Assembly: GCA_018608725.1 (NCBI GenBank)
Contig: JABAZA010000018.1
Span: 1-64,000 of the forward strand
Origin: Flavobacteriaceae bacterium
GTDB taxonomy: Bacteria; Bacteroidota; Bacteroidia; Flavobacteriales; Flavobacteriaceae
Length of the DNA stretch: 64,000 nt
Direction of reading: 5' to 3'
The notes beneath the pieces are model-generated. The model was not told where the DNA came from. It saw only the letters and a list, made by a program, of their open reading frames with translations, and made no database searches. Below, in pieces: positions 50,543 through 59,556 of the stretch (its first letter is position 1; every line of letters starts with the position of its first letter). Position numbers and translations under genes: made by a program.

Positions 50543-51709
50543 ATGTTAGACGCACCTTACTTTTTATCCCAATACAATTCTCTAAAAGCAACTGATTTAA
50601 AGAATCGCTATATCACAAATGCACATATTGAACCCTTATTAGCTTCCTTAACAAATCGATTTAGTCAAAGCATATTAGGCACTTCAGTAGGCGGACTGCC
50701 AATTCACGCCCTTCAAATAGGTACTGGAGCAAAACGAATTTTAATATGGTCACAAATGCATGGTAATGAAAGTACGACCACAAAAGCAATTTTTGATTTG
50801 TTTAATTATTTTGAGTTAGCAGACTCTAAAGCCCTTCTTGAAGCCTGTACACTCCTTATAATACCAATTCTTAATCCAGATGGTGCAGAGGCTTATACAC
50901 GCTTTAATAAGAATCAGGTTGATTTAAATAGAGATGCGCAGGCGTTAACTCAGTCTGAAAGCAAAATTTTAAGGACTTCTTTTGAATCCTTTAAGCCACA
51001 TTTTTGTTTCAATATGCATGGTCAGCGTACAATTTTTAGTGCAGGAAACACATCAAACTCTGCAGTTCTTAGTTTTTTGTCGCCTTCTGAAAATATAGAA
51101 CGATCTTTAACAATCACGCGTCAGAAATCAATGGAAATTATTCAGCATATGAATACGACATTACAACCGTACCTCAAAGATCAAATAGGGCGTTACGACG
51201 ATGCATTTAATGACAACTGTGTAGGAGATTATTTTCAGAGTATTGGAACTCCAACCGTTTTATTTGAAGCGGGACATTTTCCTAAAGATTACACTAGGGA
51301 GGTAACTCGAAAGTATATGGCCTTAGCTCTAATCAGCGCAATAGACTTTGTTGCTAACAACCCCATCTCAGGGGTTGCGTACAAACCTTACTTTGATATT
51401 CCTGAGAATGATAAGAAATTTTATGATGTAATTGTTAGAAATGCACTTCTAAATCCATCAAACCCAGGAGTATTTAATGACATAGGAATACAACATACTG
51501 AAGTATTAGTGTCTGGCATGGTGACATTTAAACCTAAAGTTGTTTTTGTTGGAGATTTAACCCAAAAACATGGACATATGGAGATAGATGCTAATTTTAA
51601 AGCGGTAGCGCATCCTAATTTTGAAACACTTTCTATCGGGAACGAAATCGATTTCATAATGAAGAAATTTACTAAAATACCACTATTTACTAATAATAAT
51701 TTAACGTAA
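50543..51709 (+). CDS. M14 family zinc carboxypeptidase
   Basis: A 388-residue peptidase. The zinc ligands are clear: His73 and Glu76 in SQMHGNES and His159 in CFNMHGQR. Substrate-binding NPDG (111-114) and VDLNRDA (128-132 region) and catalytic Glu242 in LFEAGHFP are present. There is no signal peptide, so a cytosolic enzyme is likely, as with some murein-peptide or amidated-peptide M14 members. Family substrates are C-terminal residues of peptides or cell-wall peptides. The ATG at 50543 is preferred over a TTG three codons earlier. It has three operator-like repeats upstream and the Xre regulator gene diverges from it. An Lrp regulator gene follows after 59 bp. Confidence 0.9.
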   Translation: MLDAPYFLSQYNSLKATDLKNRYITNAHIEPLLASLTNRFSQSILGTSVGGLPIHALQIGTGAKRILIWSQMHGNESTTTKAIFDLFNYFELADSKALLEACTLLIIPILNPDGAEAYTRFNKNQVDLNRDAQALTQSESKILRTSFESFKPHFCFNMHGQRTIFSAGNTSNSAVLSFLSPSENIERSLTITRQKSMEIIQHMNTTLQPYLKDQIGRYDDAFNDNCVGDYFQSIGTPTVLFEAGHFPKDYTREVTRKYMALALISAIDFVANNPISGVAYKPYFDIPENDKKFYDVIVRNALLNPSNPGVFNDIGIQHTEVLVSGMVTFKPKVVFVGDLTQKHGHMEIDANFKAVAHPNFETLSIGNEIDFIMKKFTKIPLFTNNNLT

Positions 51710-51736
51710 GTCTTATTTTTATTATATTATTTTTAT

Positions 51737-51744
51737 TAAATTTG
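51737..51744 (+). promoter_or_regulatory. Candidate -7 box of the Lrp/AsnC gene at 51769
   Basis: TAAATTTG matches TAnnTTTG exactly, 24 bases upstream of the ATG, so this gene probably has its own promoter rather than depending on the M14 gene. Confidence 0.45.
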
Positions 51745-51768
51745 CACTTATTCTGAATATTAATTATA

Positions 51769-52269
51769 ATGAAAACTAACAAAGTGGCCAAAGTAAAATT
51801 AGACGAAATAGATCACCAAATCCTAGATATGTTGATTGATAATACACGAGTACCGTTCACTGACATCGCAAAAAAATTATTGATTTCTGCTGGTACGGTT
51901 CATGTAAGAGTAAAAAAGATGGAAGATGCTAAAATTATTAAAGGCTCTTCTTTAACGTTAGATTATCAAAAATTAGGGTATTCTTTTATTGCTTATGTAG
52001 GAGTTTTTCTACAAAATACATCTCAGACAAAATTTGTTTTAGAACGGGTTTATGAAATTCCACATGTAACGGTTGCACATATTACAACTGGGAAATTTAA
52101 TATTTTCTGTAAAATCCGTGCTAAAAGTACAACACATGCCAAGGAAATTATTTTTAAATTAGATGCAATAGAGGGTGTTTACAGAACAGAAACCATGATT
52201 TCGTTAGAAGAAAGTATCAACGACAAAAAGCGTTTAATGCATTCTATATTTAATGATATGAATGGTTGA
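51769..52269 (+). CDS. Lrp/AsnC family transcriptional regulator
   Basis: A 166-residue regulator with an N-terminal winged helix-turn-helix (about 10-70: DEIDHQILDMLIDNTRVPFT, ISAGTVHVRVKKMEDAKIIKG) and a RAM domain (about 75-155: VAHITTGKFNIFCKI). It differs from the Lrp at 28978 and may be a global regulator or control amino acid or peptide use. Neighbours offer two clues: the M14 carboxypeptidase just upstream, and proline and alanine dehydrogenase genes a few kb downstream. No target can be fixed from the sequence. It is convergent with aroB, with 6 bp between stops. Confidence 0.92.
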   Translation: MKTNKVAKVKLDEIDHQILDMLIDNTRVPFTDIAKKLLISAGTVHVRVKKMEDAKIIKGSSLTLDYQKLGYSFIAYVGVFLQNTSQTKFVLERVYEIPHVTVAHITTGKFNIFCKIRAKSTTHAKEIIFKLDAIEGVYRTETMISLEESINDKKRLMHSIFNDMNG

Positions 52270-52275
52270 TTTTGT

Positions 52276-53343
52276 TTATTGAGCGTAAAATGAAAATGCT
52301 TCATGAATTAATTCATCATCGACAAGTATATCAACTTTACACGATCCAATAGATTCTAAGAGCGCATATTTAACCTGTCCATGAGAATTCTTTTTATCAT
52401 ACTTCAAAAGCTCAATTATTGAGCTTTTGTCATTTTCGGTGAAATCTACTGAACCATAAATCGATTTAAATGTATTCTTTATTTCATTGAGCTCTCTCTC
52501 TGACAACCCACAGGTTTTTACCGACAAATACCCTTCCATAATCATTCCTGCAGCGATGGCTTCACCATGTAGTAGTGTTTGCATGGCTTCATTGTCCAAA
52601 CAATACGATTCAATAGCATGACCTAAAGTGTGACCAAAATTTAATTGTTTTCGTTCACCTTGTTCGTTTGGATCCCTTTTAACAACTTCATTTTTTATAA
52701 CAATAGATTCGTGAATTAGACCTCCTAAATCCGAAGAATTAAGCGTCTTTAGCTTACACAAACGACTCCAGTAATTTGCATCTTTAATCAAACCATGTTT
52801 TAGCATTTCAGCGAGTCCTGAGCGCATCTCTTCAGCTGGAAGTGTTTCTAAAAAGGACACATCAACAAGAACCATGTCACTGAAATTAATAACGCCAATT
52901 TGATTTTTAATTGTACCTAAATCCACACCTGTTTTCCCTCCAACAGAAGCATCTACCATGGATAGGAGCGAAGTAGGAACGTTTATAAAACGGACTCCAC
53001 GTTTAAATGTTGATGCAACAAATCCACCTAAATCGGTGACAACGCCACCCCCTAAATTAATAATAAGTGATTTTCGATCGCCATCTAAATCAGATAGGCT
53101 CTGCCAAATTTGATGACACGTTTCTAGTGTTTTATGAACCTCACCCGCTTCCATTTCAATGATTTCTAAAGCCAAATCACTGTCTATGTTTGACAAAAAC
53201 TTTGGCAAACAATGGGTATGTGTATTCTCATCCACTAAGATGAATATTTTAGAAAAATTAGAAGCTTCTAAATAAGCGTTTAACTCTTTATAACAGTGTT
53301 CATTAAAATGAACAGAATAGGATGTGGACGGTATGGATTTCAT
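52276..53343 (-). CDS. aroB: 3-dehydroquinate synthase
   Basis: A 355-residue enzyme of the shikimate pathway. It converts DAHP to 3-dehydroquinate with NAD+ and a divalent metal. Conserved blocks are GGGVVTDLGGFVASTFKRG (about 100-118), NVPTSLLSMVDASVGGKTGV, LNFGHTLGHAIE with metal His residues, and HGEAIAAGM. An upstream in-frame start would add 41 hydrophobic residues and overlap the proline dehydrogenase gene, so I used the inner ATG (MKSIPSTSYSVHF). A CTTAATTTCAC sequence 27 nt upstream resembles those before uvrD and the LolD-like gene. Confidence 0.95.
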   Translation of the reverse strand: MKSIPSTSYSVHFNEHCYKELNAYLEASNFSKIFILVDENTHTHCLPKFLSNIDSDLALEIIEMEAGEVHKTLETCHQIWQSLSDLDGDRKSLIINLGGGVVTDLGGFVASTFKRGVRFINVPTSLLSMVDASVGGKTGVDLGTIKNQIGVINFSDMVLVDVSFLETLPAEEMRSGLAEMLKHGLIKDANYWSRLCKLKTLNSSDLGGLIHESIVIKNEVVKRDPNEQGERKQLNFGHTLGHAIESYCLDNEAMQTLLHGEAIAAGMIMEGYLSVKTCGLSERELNEIKNTFKSIYGSVDFTENDKSSIIELLKYDKKNSHGQVKYALLESIGSCKVDILVDDELIHEAFSFYAQ

Positions 53344-53413
53344 GGAATAGGAAGTCAATATTTTAAAACGTGAAATTAAGTAGAAATTTATAAATAATAT
53401 AACTACTATTAAA

Positions 53414-53421
53414 TATATTTG
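53414..53421 (+). promoter_or_regulatory. Candidate -7 box of the proline dehydrogenase gene
   Basis: TATATTTG matches TAnnTTTG exactly, 22 bases upstream of the ATG at 53444, in the 100-bp gap divergent with aroB. Confidence 0.45.
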
Positions 53422-53443
53422 TGAGAAACTATAAGTTATTATT

Positions 53444-54610
53444 ATGGCTGTAAACTTTAATAACACTAAAATAGCCTTTCACTTGAAATCGGATTCCGAA
53501 TTGGAACGTGCCTATTTTTTATTTAAAATGATTTCAATTGAACCTCTGATTCGTATTGGGACAGCCGCTACTAATTTTGCACTGAAAGCTCATCTTCCTG
53601 TTGAAGGCTTAATTCGTTCCACTGTATTTGATCATTTTTGTGGGGGTGTCAATGAGGTGGATTGCTTGCCAATAATTGATAAAATGTACGCCAGTAAAGT
53701 GTACAGTGTTTTGGATTACTCAGTTGAAGGAAAAGCAGTGGAGGATCAATTTGATTTTGCCCTTAAAACCATTTTAAATCTTATAGAATTTTCAAAAGAT
53801 AAAGAAGCTTTGCCAATAGCCGTTTTTAAACCGACTGCTTTTGGTAGATTTGATTTATATCAAAAAATAAGTGAAAAGAAATCCCTAACTGCTTCTGAAA
53901 ATGAACAGTGGGAACGCATTAAAACTCGTTTTAAAACTGTTTGTGCTGCAGGTAAACTTCATAATGTTAAAATCCTTATCGATGCAGAAGAAAGCTGGAT
54001 TCAAGATGCGGTAGATGATTTGGTTTTGGATTTGATGCAAACGTTCAATACCGATGCATTAATTGTGTACAGTACGCTACAAACGTATCGATGGGACCGT
54101 TTAGACTATCTTAAAAAAATTCATATCAAAGCCAAGCAAACTAATTTTAAGTTGGGTTTTAAGGTCGTACGTGGTGCTTATATGGAGAAGGAACGACAAC
54201 GTGCTAAAGACTTGGGTTATAAATCACCTATTTGCGACACGAAAGCCCTTACAGATGCCCTTTTCAACGAAACAATAAAATATTCACTGTCAAACCTAGA
54301 GACCATTCATCTTTTTATTGGAACTCATAATGAAGAAAGTACTCATTTAGCTCTTGAACTTATGAAAGCGTGTCATATATCCAACAATGACAGCCGTGTT
54401 TGGTTTGGTCAATTGTATGGCATGAGTGATCATATCAGTTTTAATTTGGCAGAACATGGATACAATGTTGCTAAATACCTGCCATTTGGTCCCGTAAAAG
54501 ATGTCATGCCATACCTTATTAGAAGGGCGGAAGAAAACACTTCAGTTGCCGGACAAACAAATCGCGAACTCAATTTAATAAAAATGGAAAAACAACGACG
54601 TGGCATTTAA
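53444..54610 (+). CDS. Proline dehydrogenase
   Basis: A 388-residue FAD-dependent PRODH, a single-domain enzyme unlike the PutA fusion. Recognised blocks are STVFDHFCGG near the N-terminus, VFKPTAFGR, ILIDAEESWIQ, STLQTYRWDRL, KVVRGAYMEKERQRA, FIGTHNEEST, FGQLYGMSDH and YLPFGPVKDVMPYLIRRAEEN. It oxidises L-proline to pyrroline-5-carboxylate and passes electrons to quinone at the inner membrane. The P5C dehydrogenase gene is not in the window. Its TAA overlaps the stop of the convergent DUF4258-like gene through the same TTAA arrangement seen at glmM and rnz. Confidence 0.96.
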   Translation: MAVNFNNTKIAFHLKSDSELERAYFLFKMISIEPLIRIGTAATNFALKAHLPVEGLIRSTVFDHFCGGVNEVDCLPIIDKMYASKVYSVLDYSVEGKAVEDQFDFALKTILNLIEFSKDKEALPIAVFKPTAFGRFDLYQKISEKKSLTASENEQWERIKTRFKTVCAAGKLHNVKILIDAEESWIQDAVDDLVLDLMQTFNTDALIVYSTLQTYRWDRLDYLKKIHIKAKQTNFKLGFKVVRGAYMEKERQRAKDLGYKSPICDTKALTDALFNETIKYSLSNLETIHLFIGTHNEESTHLALELMKACHISNNDSRVWFGQLYGMSDHISFNLAEHGYNVAKYLPFGPVKDVMPYLIRRAEENTSVAGQTNRELNLIKMEKQRRGI

Positions 54611-54966
54611 CGAAGACGGAGTGTTTTAATCGTTGCAACACGCTCACAATTTTCAACGTCCATTTCATAGATTTCTCCAACAACACGATACGTTTTACAA
54701 GGAACGGATTTAGTATCGCTTTTCCCGAAATTAATATCAGCCCCTTTGAAGATAGAATTTAAGGTTAAAGTGTCAATTTTATTAGAGTTAAGTTGCTCTT
54801 GAACGGATTCAGAATATCGAATGCTTTTGATTTGAATATTTTTCAATACGCGTGCATCAGGTCCATAAGCACAACTTGTTTTTTTTCCACTTAAAAAAAA
54901 CATTAAAAATACCAATCCTATGGAAAAACCTCCAAAGAAAAAGCCAAAGCGGTAAACAAGTTTCAT
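54607..54966 (-). CDS. Membrane-anchored protein, DUF4258-like
   Basis: A 119-residue protein with one N-terminal hydrophobic segment (about 4-24, YRFGFFFGGFSIGLVFLMFF) and a soluble domain containing SCAYGPDARVLKNIQIKSIRYS, INFGKSDTKSVPCKTY and a VENCERVATI ending. The pattern matches DUF4258-containing flavobacterial proteins I recall next to alanine dehydrogenase. Three conserved cysteines (in SCAYG, PCK and NCE) may bind metal or form disulfides. I used the ATG at 54966; a longer reading would add 18 residues overlapping the end of the alanine dehydrogenase gene. It is 8 bp after that gene and probably co-transcribed. Confidence 0.75.
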   Translation of the reverse strand: MKLVYRFGFFFGGFSIGLVFLMFFLSGKKTSCAYGPDARVLKNIQIKSIRYSESVQEQLNSNKIDTLTLNSIFKGADINFGKSDTKSVPCKTYRVVGEIYEMDVENCERVATIKTLRLR

Positions 54967-54974
54967 TTGTGTGT

Positions 54975-56174
54975 TTAAAAGATTAAAAGATTGACATCGC
55001 TGTATTCTAAATCGAACCATTCGGCTACAGATTTATTTGTTAAAATGCCGTGGTAAAAGTACAATCCATTTTTTAAACCAGGGTCAAATCTTAGTGAATT
55101 TTCTATACCACCATCGTCTGCTATTTTTAAAAGATAGGGTGTAAATATATTACTAATTGACACTGAGGAAGTTCGTGCGTAACGTGCTGAAATATTAGGA
55201 ACACAATAATGAATAACCTCATGTTTTATGAACGTTGGATTGTCATGAGTGGTGACTTCACTGGTCTCAAAACAGCCCCCCATATCAATACTGACATCAA
55301 CTATAACAGCCCCAGACTTCATTTGTTCTACCAATGCTTCATTTACCAAAATAGGTGCTCTGTTATTTCCTTTAGCGGCTCCAATAGCAACATCACAACG
55401 CATCAAGGCTTTTTGGAGATTTTTAGGCTGCATTGTAGAAGTATAAACAGTCTGTCTAATATTTGCTTGTAAAGCTCGAAGTTTTGTAATTGAATGATCA
55501 AATACACGCACATTAGCTCCGAGTCCAATGGCAGCACGTGCTGCAAATTCCCCTACAGTTCCAGCACCAATAATAACCACTTCTGTTGGAGGAACTCCAC
55601 TAACGTTGCCAAACATTAATCCATTACCTTCATTAGTAATTGACATAATTTCAGAGGCAATTAAAATAGAAGCAGAACCCGCAATTTCACTTATTTGCCG
55701 AACCGCATTAATCGCACCTTCTTGGTCTTTTATAAATTCAAAACCAAGTGCTGAGATTTGTTTTTCGGCTAGTTTTTTAAAATAGTCTTTATTCTGCATT
55801 TTTAATTGCAGTGCAGAAATCAAAAGTGCTTTTGGTTTTAAAAGTGCAATTTCTTCTAGAGTAGGGGGTTCAACCTTAAGAATAACGGGGCATGAAAATA
55901 CTTTTGCTCTGTCCGTTGAAATTTCTGCTCCTGCCTCGCTGTACTCATGATCCTCAAAAAAGGCATTTTCTCCAGCGCCAGATTCAATTAGCAATCGATG
56001 GCCATTACTGGTCAATGCAGATACGGCATCAGGCGTTAGGCATACTCTTTTTTCTTGAAAAGAGGTCTCTTTAGGAATCCCAATAAACAAGGTGCCTTTT
56101 TCTTTTGTAAGTTCTAAAGTTTCTTCTTTTGGAAGCAATTGTTCTCTTGTAAAAGGGGAAGTTGGTTTATGCAT
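54975..56174 (-). CDS. ald: Alanine dehydrogenase
   Basis: A 399-residue NAD-dependent alanine dehydrogenase/PNT N-terminal family protein. The substrate domain has GIPKETSFQEKRVCLTPDAV and EVIHYCVPNISARYARTSSV, and the Rossmann nucleotide site is VIIGAGTVGEFAARAAIGLG with the acidic residue in VRVFDHS. It oxidatively deaminates L-alanine to pyruvate and ammonia. Bacteroidota members carry an N-terminal extension of about 30 residues (FTREQLLPKEETLEL), present here. It is 41 bp after tsaE, within the run porX, tsaE, ald, DUF4258-like. Confidence 0.94.
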   Translation of the reverse strand: MHKPTSPFTREQLLPKEETLELTKEKGTLFIGIPKETSFQEKRVCLTPDAVSALTSNGHRLLIESGAGENAFFEDHEYSEAGAEISTDRAKVFSCPVILKVEPPTLEEIALLKPKALLISALQLKMQNKDYFKKLAEKQISALGFEFIKDQEGAINAVRQISEIAGSASILIASEIMSITNEGNGLMFGNVSGVPPTEVVIIGAGTVGEFAARAAIGLGANVRVFDHSITKLRALQANIRQTVYTSTMQPKNLQKALMRCDVAIGAAKGNNRAPILVNEALVEQMKSGAVIVDVSIDMGGCFETSEVTTHDNPTFIKHEVIHYCVPNISARYARTSSVSISNIFTPYLLKIADDGGIENSLRFDPGLKNGLYFYHGILTNKSVAEWFDLEYSDVNLLIF

Positions 56175-56215
56175 AGCCTTCAGTATAAAGTAACTAATTT
56201 ACAATTATTTTTTGA

Positions 56216-56647
56216 CTAATCGTCAGAATACTGTTTTTCTGAGAGGTTTAGAACCCTACTGCCATCTTCTGCAAGAGTTAACTCTAAAACCGTTACCTTT
56301 TCAGGAAGTAAGTTCACAATTTTTTCTGGCCACTCGATAAAATTCCATGAACCAGAATATAAATAATCTTCAATACCCATATCCAATGCCTCATTTTGAT
56401 TTTTGAGTCTGTATAGGTCAAAATGATATACGGTATCATTCGTAACGTCATACTCATTCACAATAGAAAATGTTGGACTGGAAGCAAAATCAGTTCCTCC
56501 CATTTCTTTGACAATCGCGCTAATTAATGTTGTTTTACCTGTACCCATTTCTCCATAAAACAATACCGTTTTTGATTGCACATTTTCAAGAATTGTTTGA
56601 GCAGTTTTGGAGAGTTCTTCCAGAGTGAAATGTAGTTTTATAGGCAT
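56216..56647 (-). CDS. tsaE: tRNA threonylcarbamoyladenosine biosynthesis ATPase TsaE
   Basis: A 143-residue P-loop ATPase. Walker A GEMGTGKTT is at 32-40, the SPTFSIVNEY (switch) and FDLYRL (Walker B-like) segments follow, and the C-terminal NFIEWPEKIV is conserved. TsaE stimulates TsaB-TsaD, which transfers the threonylcarbamoyl group to A37 of tRNAs decoding ANN codons. It is 1 bp downstream of porX, so it should be co-translated with it. The YciO/Sua5-like gene at 10756 is the other possible t6A gene in the window. Confidence 0.95.
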   Translation of the reverse strand: MPIKLHFTLEELSKTAQTILENVQSKTVLFYGEMGTGKTTLISAIVKEMGGTDFASSPTFSIVNEYDVTNDTVYHFDLYRLKNQNEALDMGIEDYLYSGSWNFIEWPEKIVNLLPEKVTVLELTLAEDGSRVLNLSEKQYSDD

Positions 56648-56648
56648 A

Positions 56649-58199
56649 TTATCTAGGATTTAAAACCACAAAAGGAATGATGACTTCTTCTAATGAAATT
56701 CCACCATGCTGATAGGTATTTCTAAAATAATTCACATAATAATTGTAGTTATTTGGATACGCAAAAAAGAGATTGTCTTTAGCAAAAATAAAAGTACTAT
56801 TCATCGCAGCAGATGGGAGGTGAATCGATTTAGGATCCTTGACTGCTAAAACATCCTTTTCTTCATAAGAAAGGCTTCTTCCTGTTTTGTAACGCAAATT
56901 AAGACTGGCATCTTTATTACCTATGACTTTAGAAGGATTTTTCACATTGATAGTTCCGTGATCTGTAGTAATGATGAGTTTAAAATTAAGCTCTTTTGCT
57001 TGTTTGACAATTTCCAATAAGGGTGAATTTTGAAACCAACTTTTTGTAAGTGATCGATACCCTTTATCGTTGAAGGCAAGTTCTTTAAGAACCTCCATTT
57101 CGGTTTTTGCATGAGACAGCATATCTACGAAATTATAGACCAAAACGGTTAAATCATTCTTTGCTTTTGTTATAAAGGTTTCAGATAGTTTTTTTCCAGC
57201 TTTTAAATTGGTGATTTTTATATATTCATGCTTTAAATGGGAAAGCCCTAAACGTTTTAATTGTGCTTCTAAAAATTCGGCTTCATATAAATTTTTACCT
57301 CCTTCGTCAGTGTCATTTTTCCAATACTGCGGATATAATTTTTCCATTTGACTAGGCATTAGACCCGAAAACAAGGCATTTCTAGCGTATTGAGTTGCTG
57401 TTGGAAGTATGCTATAATACAAACTTTCTTCTTGAGTTTTGTAATGAGTATTTACTGTTGGTTCCAATATTTTCCATTGGTCATATCTTAAGTTGTCAAT
57501 CACAATAAGTAAAGTAGGCTGGGAGGAGGAAAGCTCCTCTGCAATCTTATTTTTAAATAAAGTATGAGACATCACTGGTGCTTGATGGTCTTCAAACCAA
57601 TCGGGATAAAACTTCTCAATAAAACGTCCAAATTGTTGATTTGCTTCATTTTTTTGAGCATCTAATATTTCACTCATAGTCGCATCGTTAGAAGATTCTA
57701 ACTCCAATTCCCAAAAGACTAATTTTTTATAAAGCTGCTCCCATTCTTCAAACGAATTGATCTCATTTAAATTCATGGATATTTTACGAAATTCTTGTAA
57801 GTAGTTAGAAGATGTTTTTTCTGAAACCAATCGATCGTGATCTAAATTTTTCTTGAGTGATAAAAGAATTTGATTTGGGTTGACAGGTTTAATGAGGTAA
57901 TCTGCGATTTTATTCCCAATCGCATCTTCCATAATATATTCTTCTTCACTTTTAGTAATCATCACAACAGGGAGTGTTGCTTTAATTTCCTTGAGTTCCG
58001 ATAAGGTTTCTAAACCAGATAAACCAGGCATATTTTCATCTAAAAATACAATATCAAAATCGTTTTCTTTGATGAGAATTAGGGCTTCTGTACCACTTTT
58101 ACATGGAGTAACCTTGTAATTTTTTTGTTCTAAAAATATGATATGAGGTTTTAAAAACTCAATTTCATCATCAACCCATAAAATATTAATAGTACTCAT
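56649..58199 (-). CDS. porX: PorX: response regulator with PglZ domain (type IX secretion)
   Basis: A 516-residue protein with an N-terminal receiver domain (1-125; phospho-acceptor Asp54 in FLDENMPG, acidic pair DDE at 10-12, Lys in DYLIKPVNP) and a C-terminal alkaline phosphatase-like PglZ domain (about 200-516; IDNLRYDQW, STFIFAK, ITTDHGTINV with metal His/Asp). PorX with the histidine kinase PorY controls type IX secretion genes in Porphyromonas and Flavobacterium, and its PglZ domain has phosphodiesterase activity on oligonucleotides. porY and secretion core genes are not in the window. It is transcribed away from the HD hydrolase gene and leads the run with tsaE and ald. Confidence 0.96.
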   Translation of the reverse strand: MSTINILWVDDEIEFLKPHIIFLEQKNYKVTPCKSGTEALILIKENDFDIVFLDENMPGLSGLETLSELKEIKATLPVVMITKSEEEYIMEDAIGNKIADYLIKPVNPNQILLSLKKNLDHDRLVSEKTSSNYLQEFRKISMNLNEINSFEEWEQLYKKLVFWELELESSNDATMSEILDAQKNEANQQFGRFIEKFYPDWFEDHQAPVMSHTLFKNKIAEELSSSQPTLLIVIDNLRYDQWKILEPTVNTHYKTQEESLYYSILPTATQYARNALFSGLMPSQMEKLYPQYWKNDTDEGGKNLYEAEFLEAQLKRLGLSHLKHEYIKITNLKAGKKLSETFITKAKNDLTVLVYNFVDMLSHAKTEMEVLKELAFNDKGYRSLTKSWFQNSPLLEIVKQAKELNFKLIITTDHGTINVKNPSKVIGNKDASLNLRYKTGRSLSYEEKDVLAVKDPKSIHLPSAAMNSTFIFAKDNLFFAYPNNYNYYVNYFRNTYQHGGISLEEVIIPFVVLNPR

Positions 58200-58302
58200 A
58201 TGATATTTTTTTATTTAAGAAAAGAAGTCCTTTCGTTTTAGTATTTTTACAATGTGAAATTTTAATAGAAAGTTTCAGAATGTAAATTTAACACTATAAA
58301 GT

Positions 58303-59532
58303 TTGAATACGAACAACAAGCTTAAAATATTTAACGATCCAATTTACGGATTTATTACAATCCCGAATACATTAATTTTTGATTTAATTGCTCATAAATA
58401 TTTTCAACGGTTGCGTCGAATATCTCAGATGGGGTTATCCTATCTTGTATATCCTGGTGCACACCACACCCGATTTCATCATGCGTTGGGATGTTTACAT
58501 CTCATGCAAAATGCAGTTCGTATTTTAAGATTTAAAAACGTTCAAATTTCTGAAGCAGAAGAAAACGGGTTATATATAGCCATTTTATTGCATGATATTG
58601 GTCATGGTCCATTCAGTCATGCGATGGAGCATAGTATTGTAGAAGATATCAGTCATGAAGCAATCTCTTTAAAATTCATGGAATCCCTCAACATAGAGTT
58701 TAATGGCGCACTTGATATGGCCATATCAATGTTTAAAGGGGTCTATCATCGATCTTTCTTTGGACAGCTCATTTCTGGGCAGCTAGACATTGATCGCTCA
58801 GACTATCTTAAAAGAGATAGTTTTTACACAGGAGTTTCTGAAGGAAATATCAATAGTGAGCGTCTTATTTCAATGATGAACGTTGTAAATGATGAGTTAG
58901 TTATTGAAGAAAAAGGGATTTATTCTATTGAGAAATTTTTAACGGCACGCCGCTTGATGTATTGGCAAGTCTATCTTCATAAAACAAGTTTAGTTGCAGA
59001 ACAAATGATTATGCGTGTTTTAAAACGTGCCAAGGAATTAACACAAAAAGGAGTGAAGCTAGAAGCAAGTTCGGCTCTAAGGTTCTTTTTGTGTAACAAC
59101 ATCAATTCAAGTAATTTTGACAAATCAACTCTAAATCAGTTTTCGTTATTAGATGACTATGATGTCATGTCGGCTTTGAAATCGTGGCAATTCCATGACG
59201 ATTTTGTTTTGAGACATCTTTCTGAAATGATCTTAAATAGAACGTTGTTAAAAATAAAATTTAAAAACAATCCTATTCCTGATTCCAAAGTAGAATCCAT
59301 CAAACAGAATCTTATATCAAAATATGCGTTAGATGCTTATGAGGCTTCTTATTTTGTATTTAATGGACATGTTGAAAACCTAGCCTACAACCCAAAACAG
59401 GAAGGTCTTAAGATTTTATACAAAAATGGGAAAACATTAGATATACTTAAAGCATCCGATCATCTGTCCTCAAAAGTGCTCACTAAAACCGTCTCGAAGC
59501 ATTATATATGCTTTCCAAAGGATATTCTTTGA
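58303..59532 (+). CDS. HD-domain hydrolase, dNTPase/SAMHD1-like
   Basis: A 409-residue HD-superfamily hydrolase. The metal-binding histidines are visible: HHTRFHHALGCLHL (about 54-67), LLHDIGHGPFSHAMEH (HD pair, about 98-113) and the later DIDRSDYLKRD (about 165-175), which completes the HD site. The overall pattern, including QRLRRISQMGLSYLVYPGA, matches the YwfO/SAMHD1-like deoxynucleoside triphosphate triphosphohydrolases. Substrate dNTP is inferred. The start is TTG at 58303; an in-frame TAA lies one codon upstream, so no earlier start is possible. It lies 24 bp before the lpxD ATG; any functional link is unclear. Confidence 0.88.
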   Translation: MNTNNKLKIFNDPIYGFITIPNTLIFDLIAHKYFQRLRRISQMGLSYLVYPGAHHTRFHHALGCLHLMQNAVRILRFKNVQISEAEENGLYIAILLHDIGHGPFSHAMEHSIVEDISHEAISLKFMESLNIEFNGALDMAISMFKGVYHRSFFGQLISGQLDIDRSDYLKRDSFYTGVSEGNINSERLISMMNVVNDELVIEEKGIYSIEKFLTARRLMYWQVYLHKTSLVAEQMIMRVLKRAKELTQKGVKLEASSALRFFLCNNINSSNFDKSTLNQFSLLDDYDVMSALKSWQFHDDFVLRHLSEMILNRTLLKIKFKNNPIPDSKVESIKQNLISKYALDAYEASYFVFNGHVENLAYNPKQEGLKILYKNGKTLDILKASDHLSSKVLTKTVSKHYICFPKDIL

Positions 59533-59542
59533 TAATTTTTTT

Positions 59543-59550
59543 TACTTTTG
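59543..59550 (+). promoter_or_regulatory. Candidate -7 box of the lpx operon
   Basis: TACTTTTG matches TAnnTTTG exactly and ends only 6 bases before the lpxD ATG at 59557. A normal start about 7 nt downstream would begin the transcript at or beside the A of the ATG, giving a leaderless mRNA. Confidence 0.5.
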
Positions 59551-59556
59551 CAAGTG

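Noticed and set aside
53344-53466. N-terminal extension of aroB by 41 residues
   Set aside because: The extension is hydrophobic, overlaps the proline dehydrogenase start and has no counterpart in AroB proteins. The inner ATG matches the family start.
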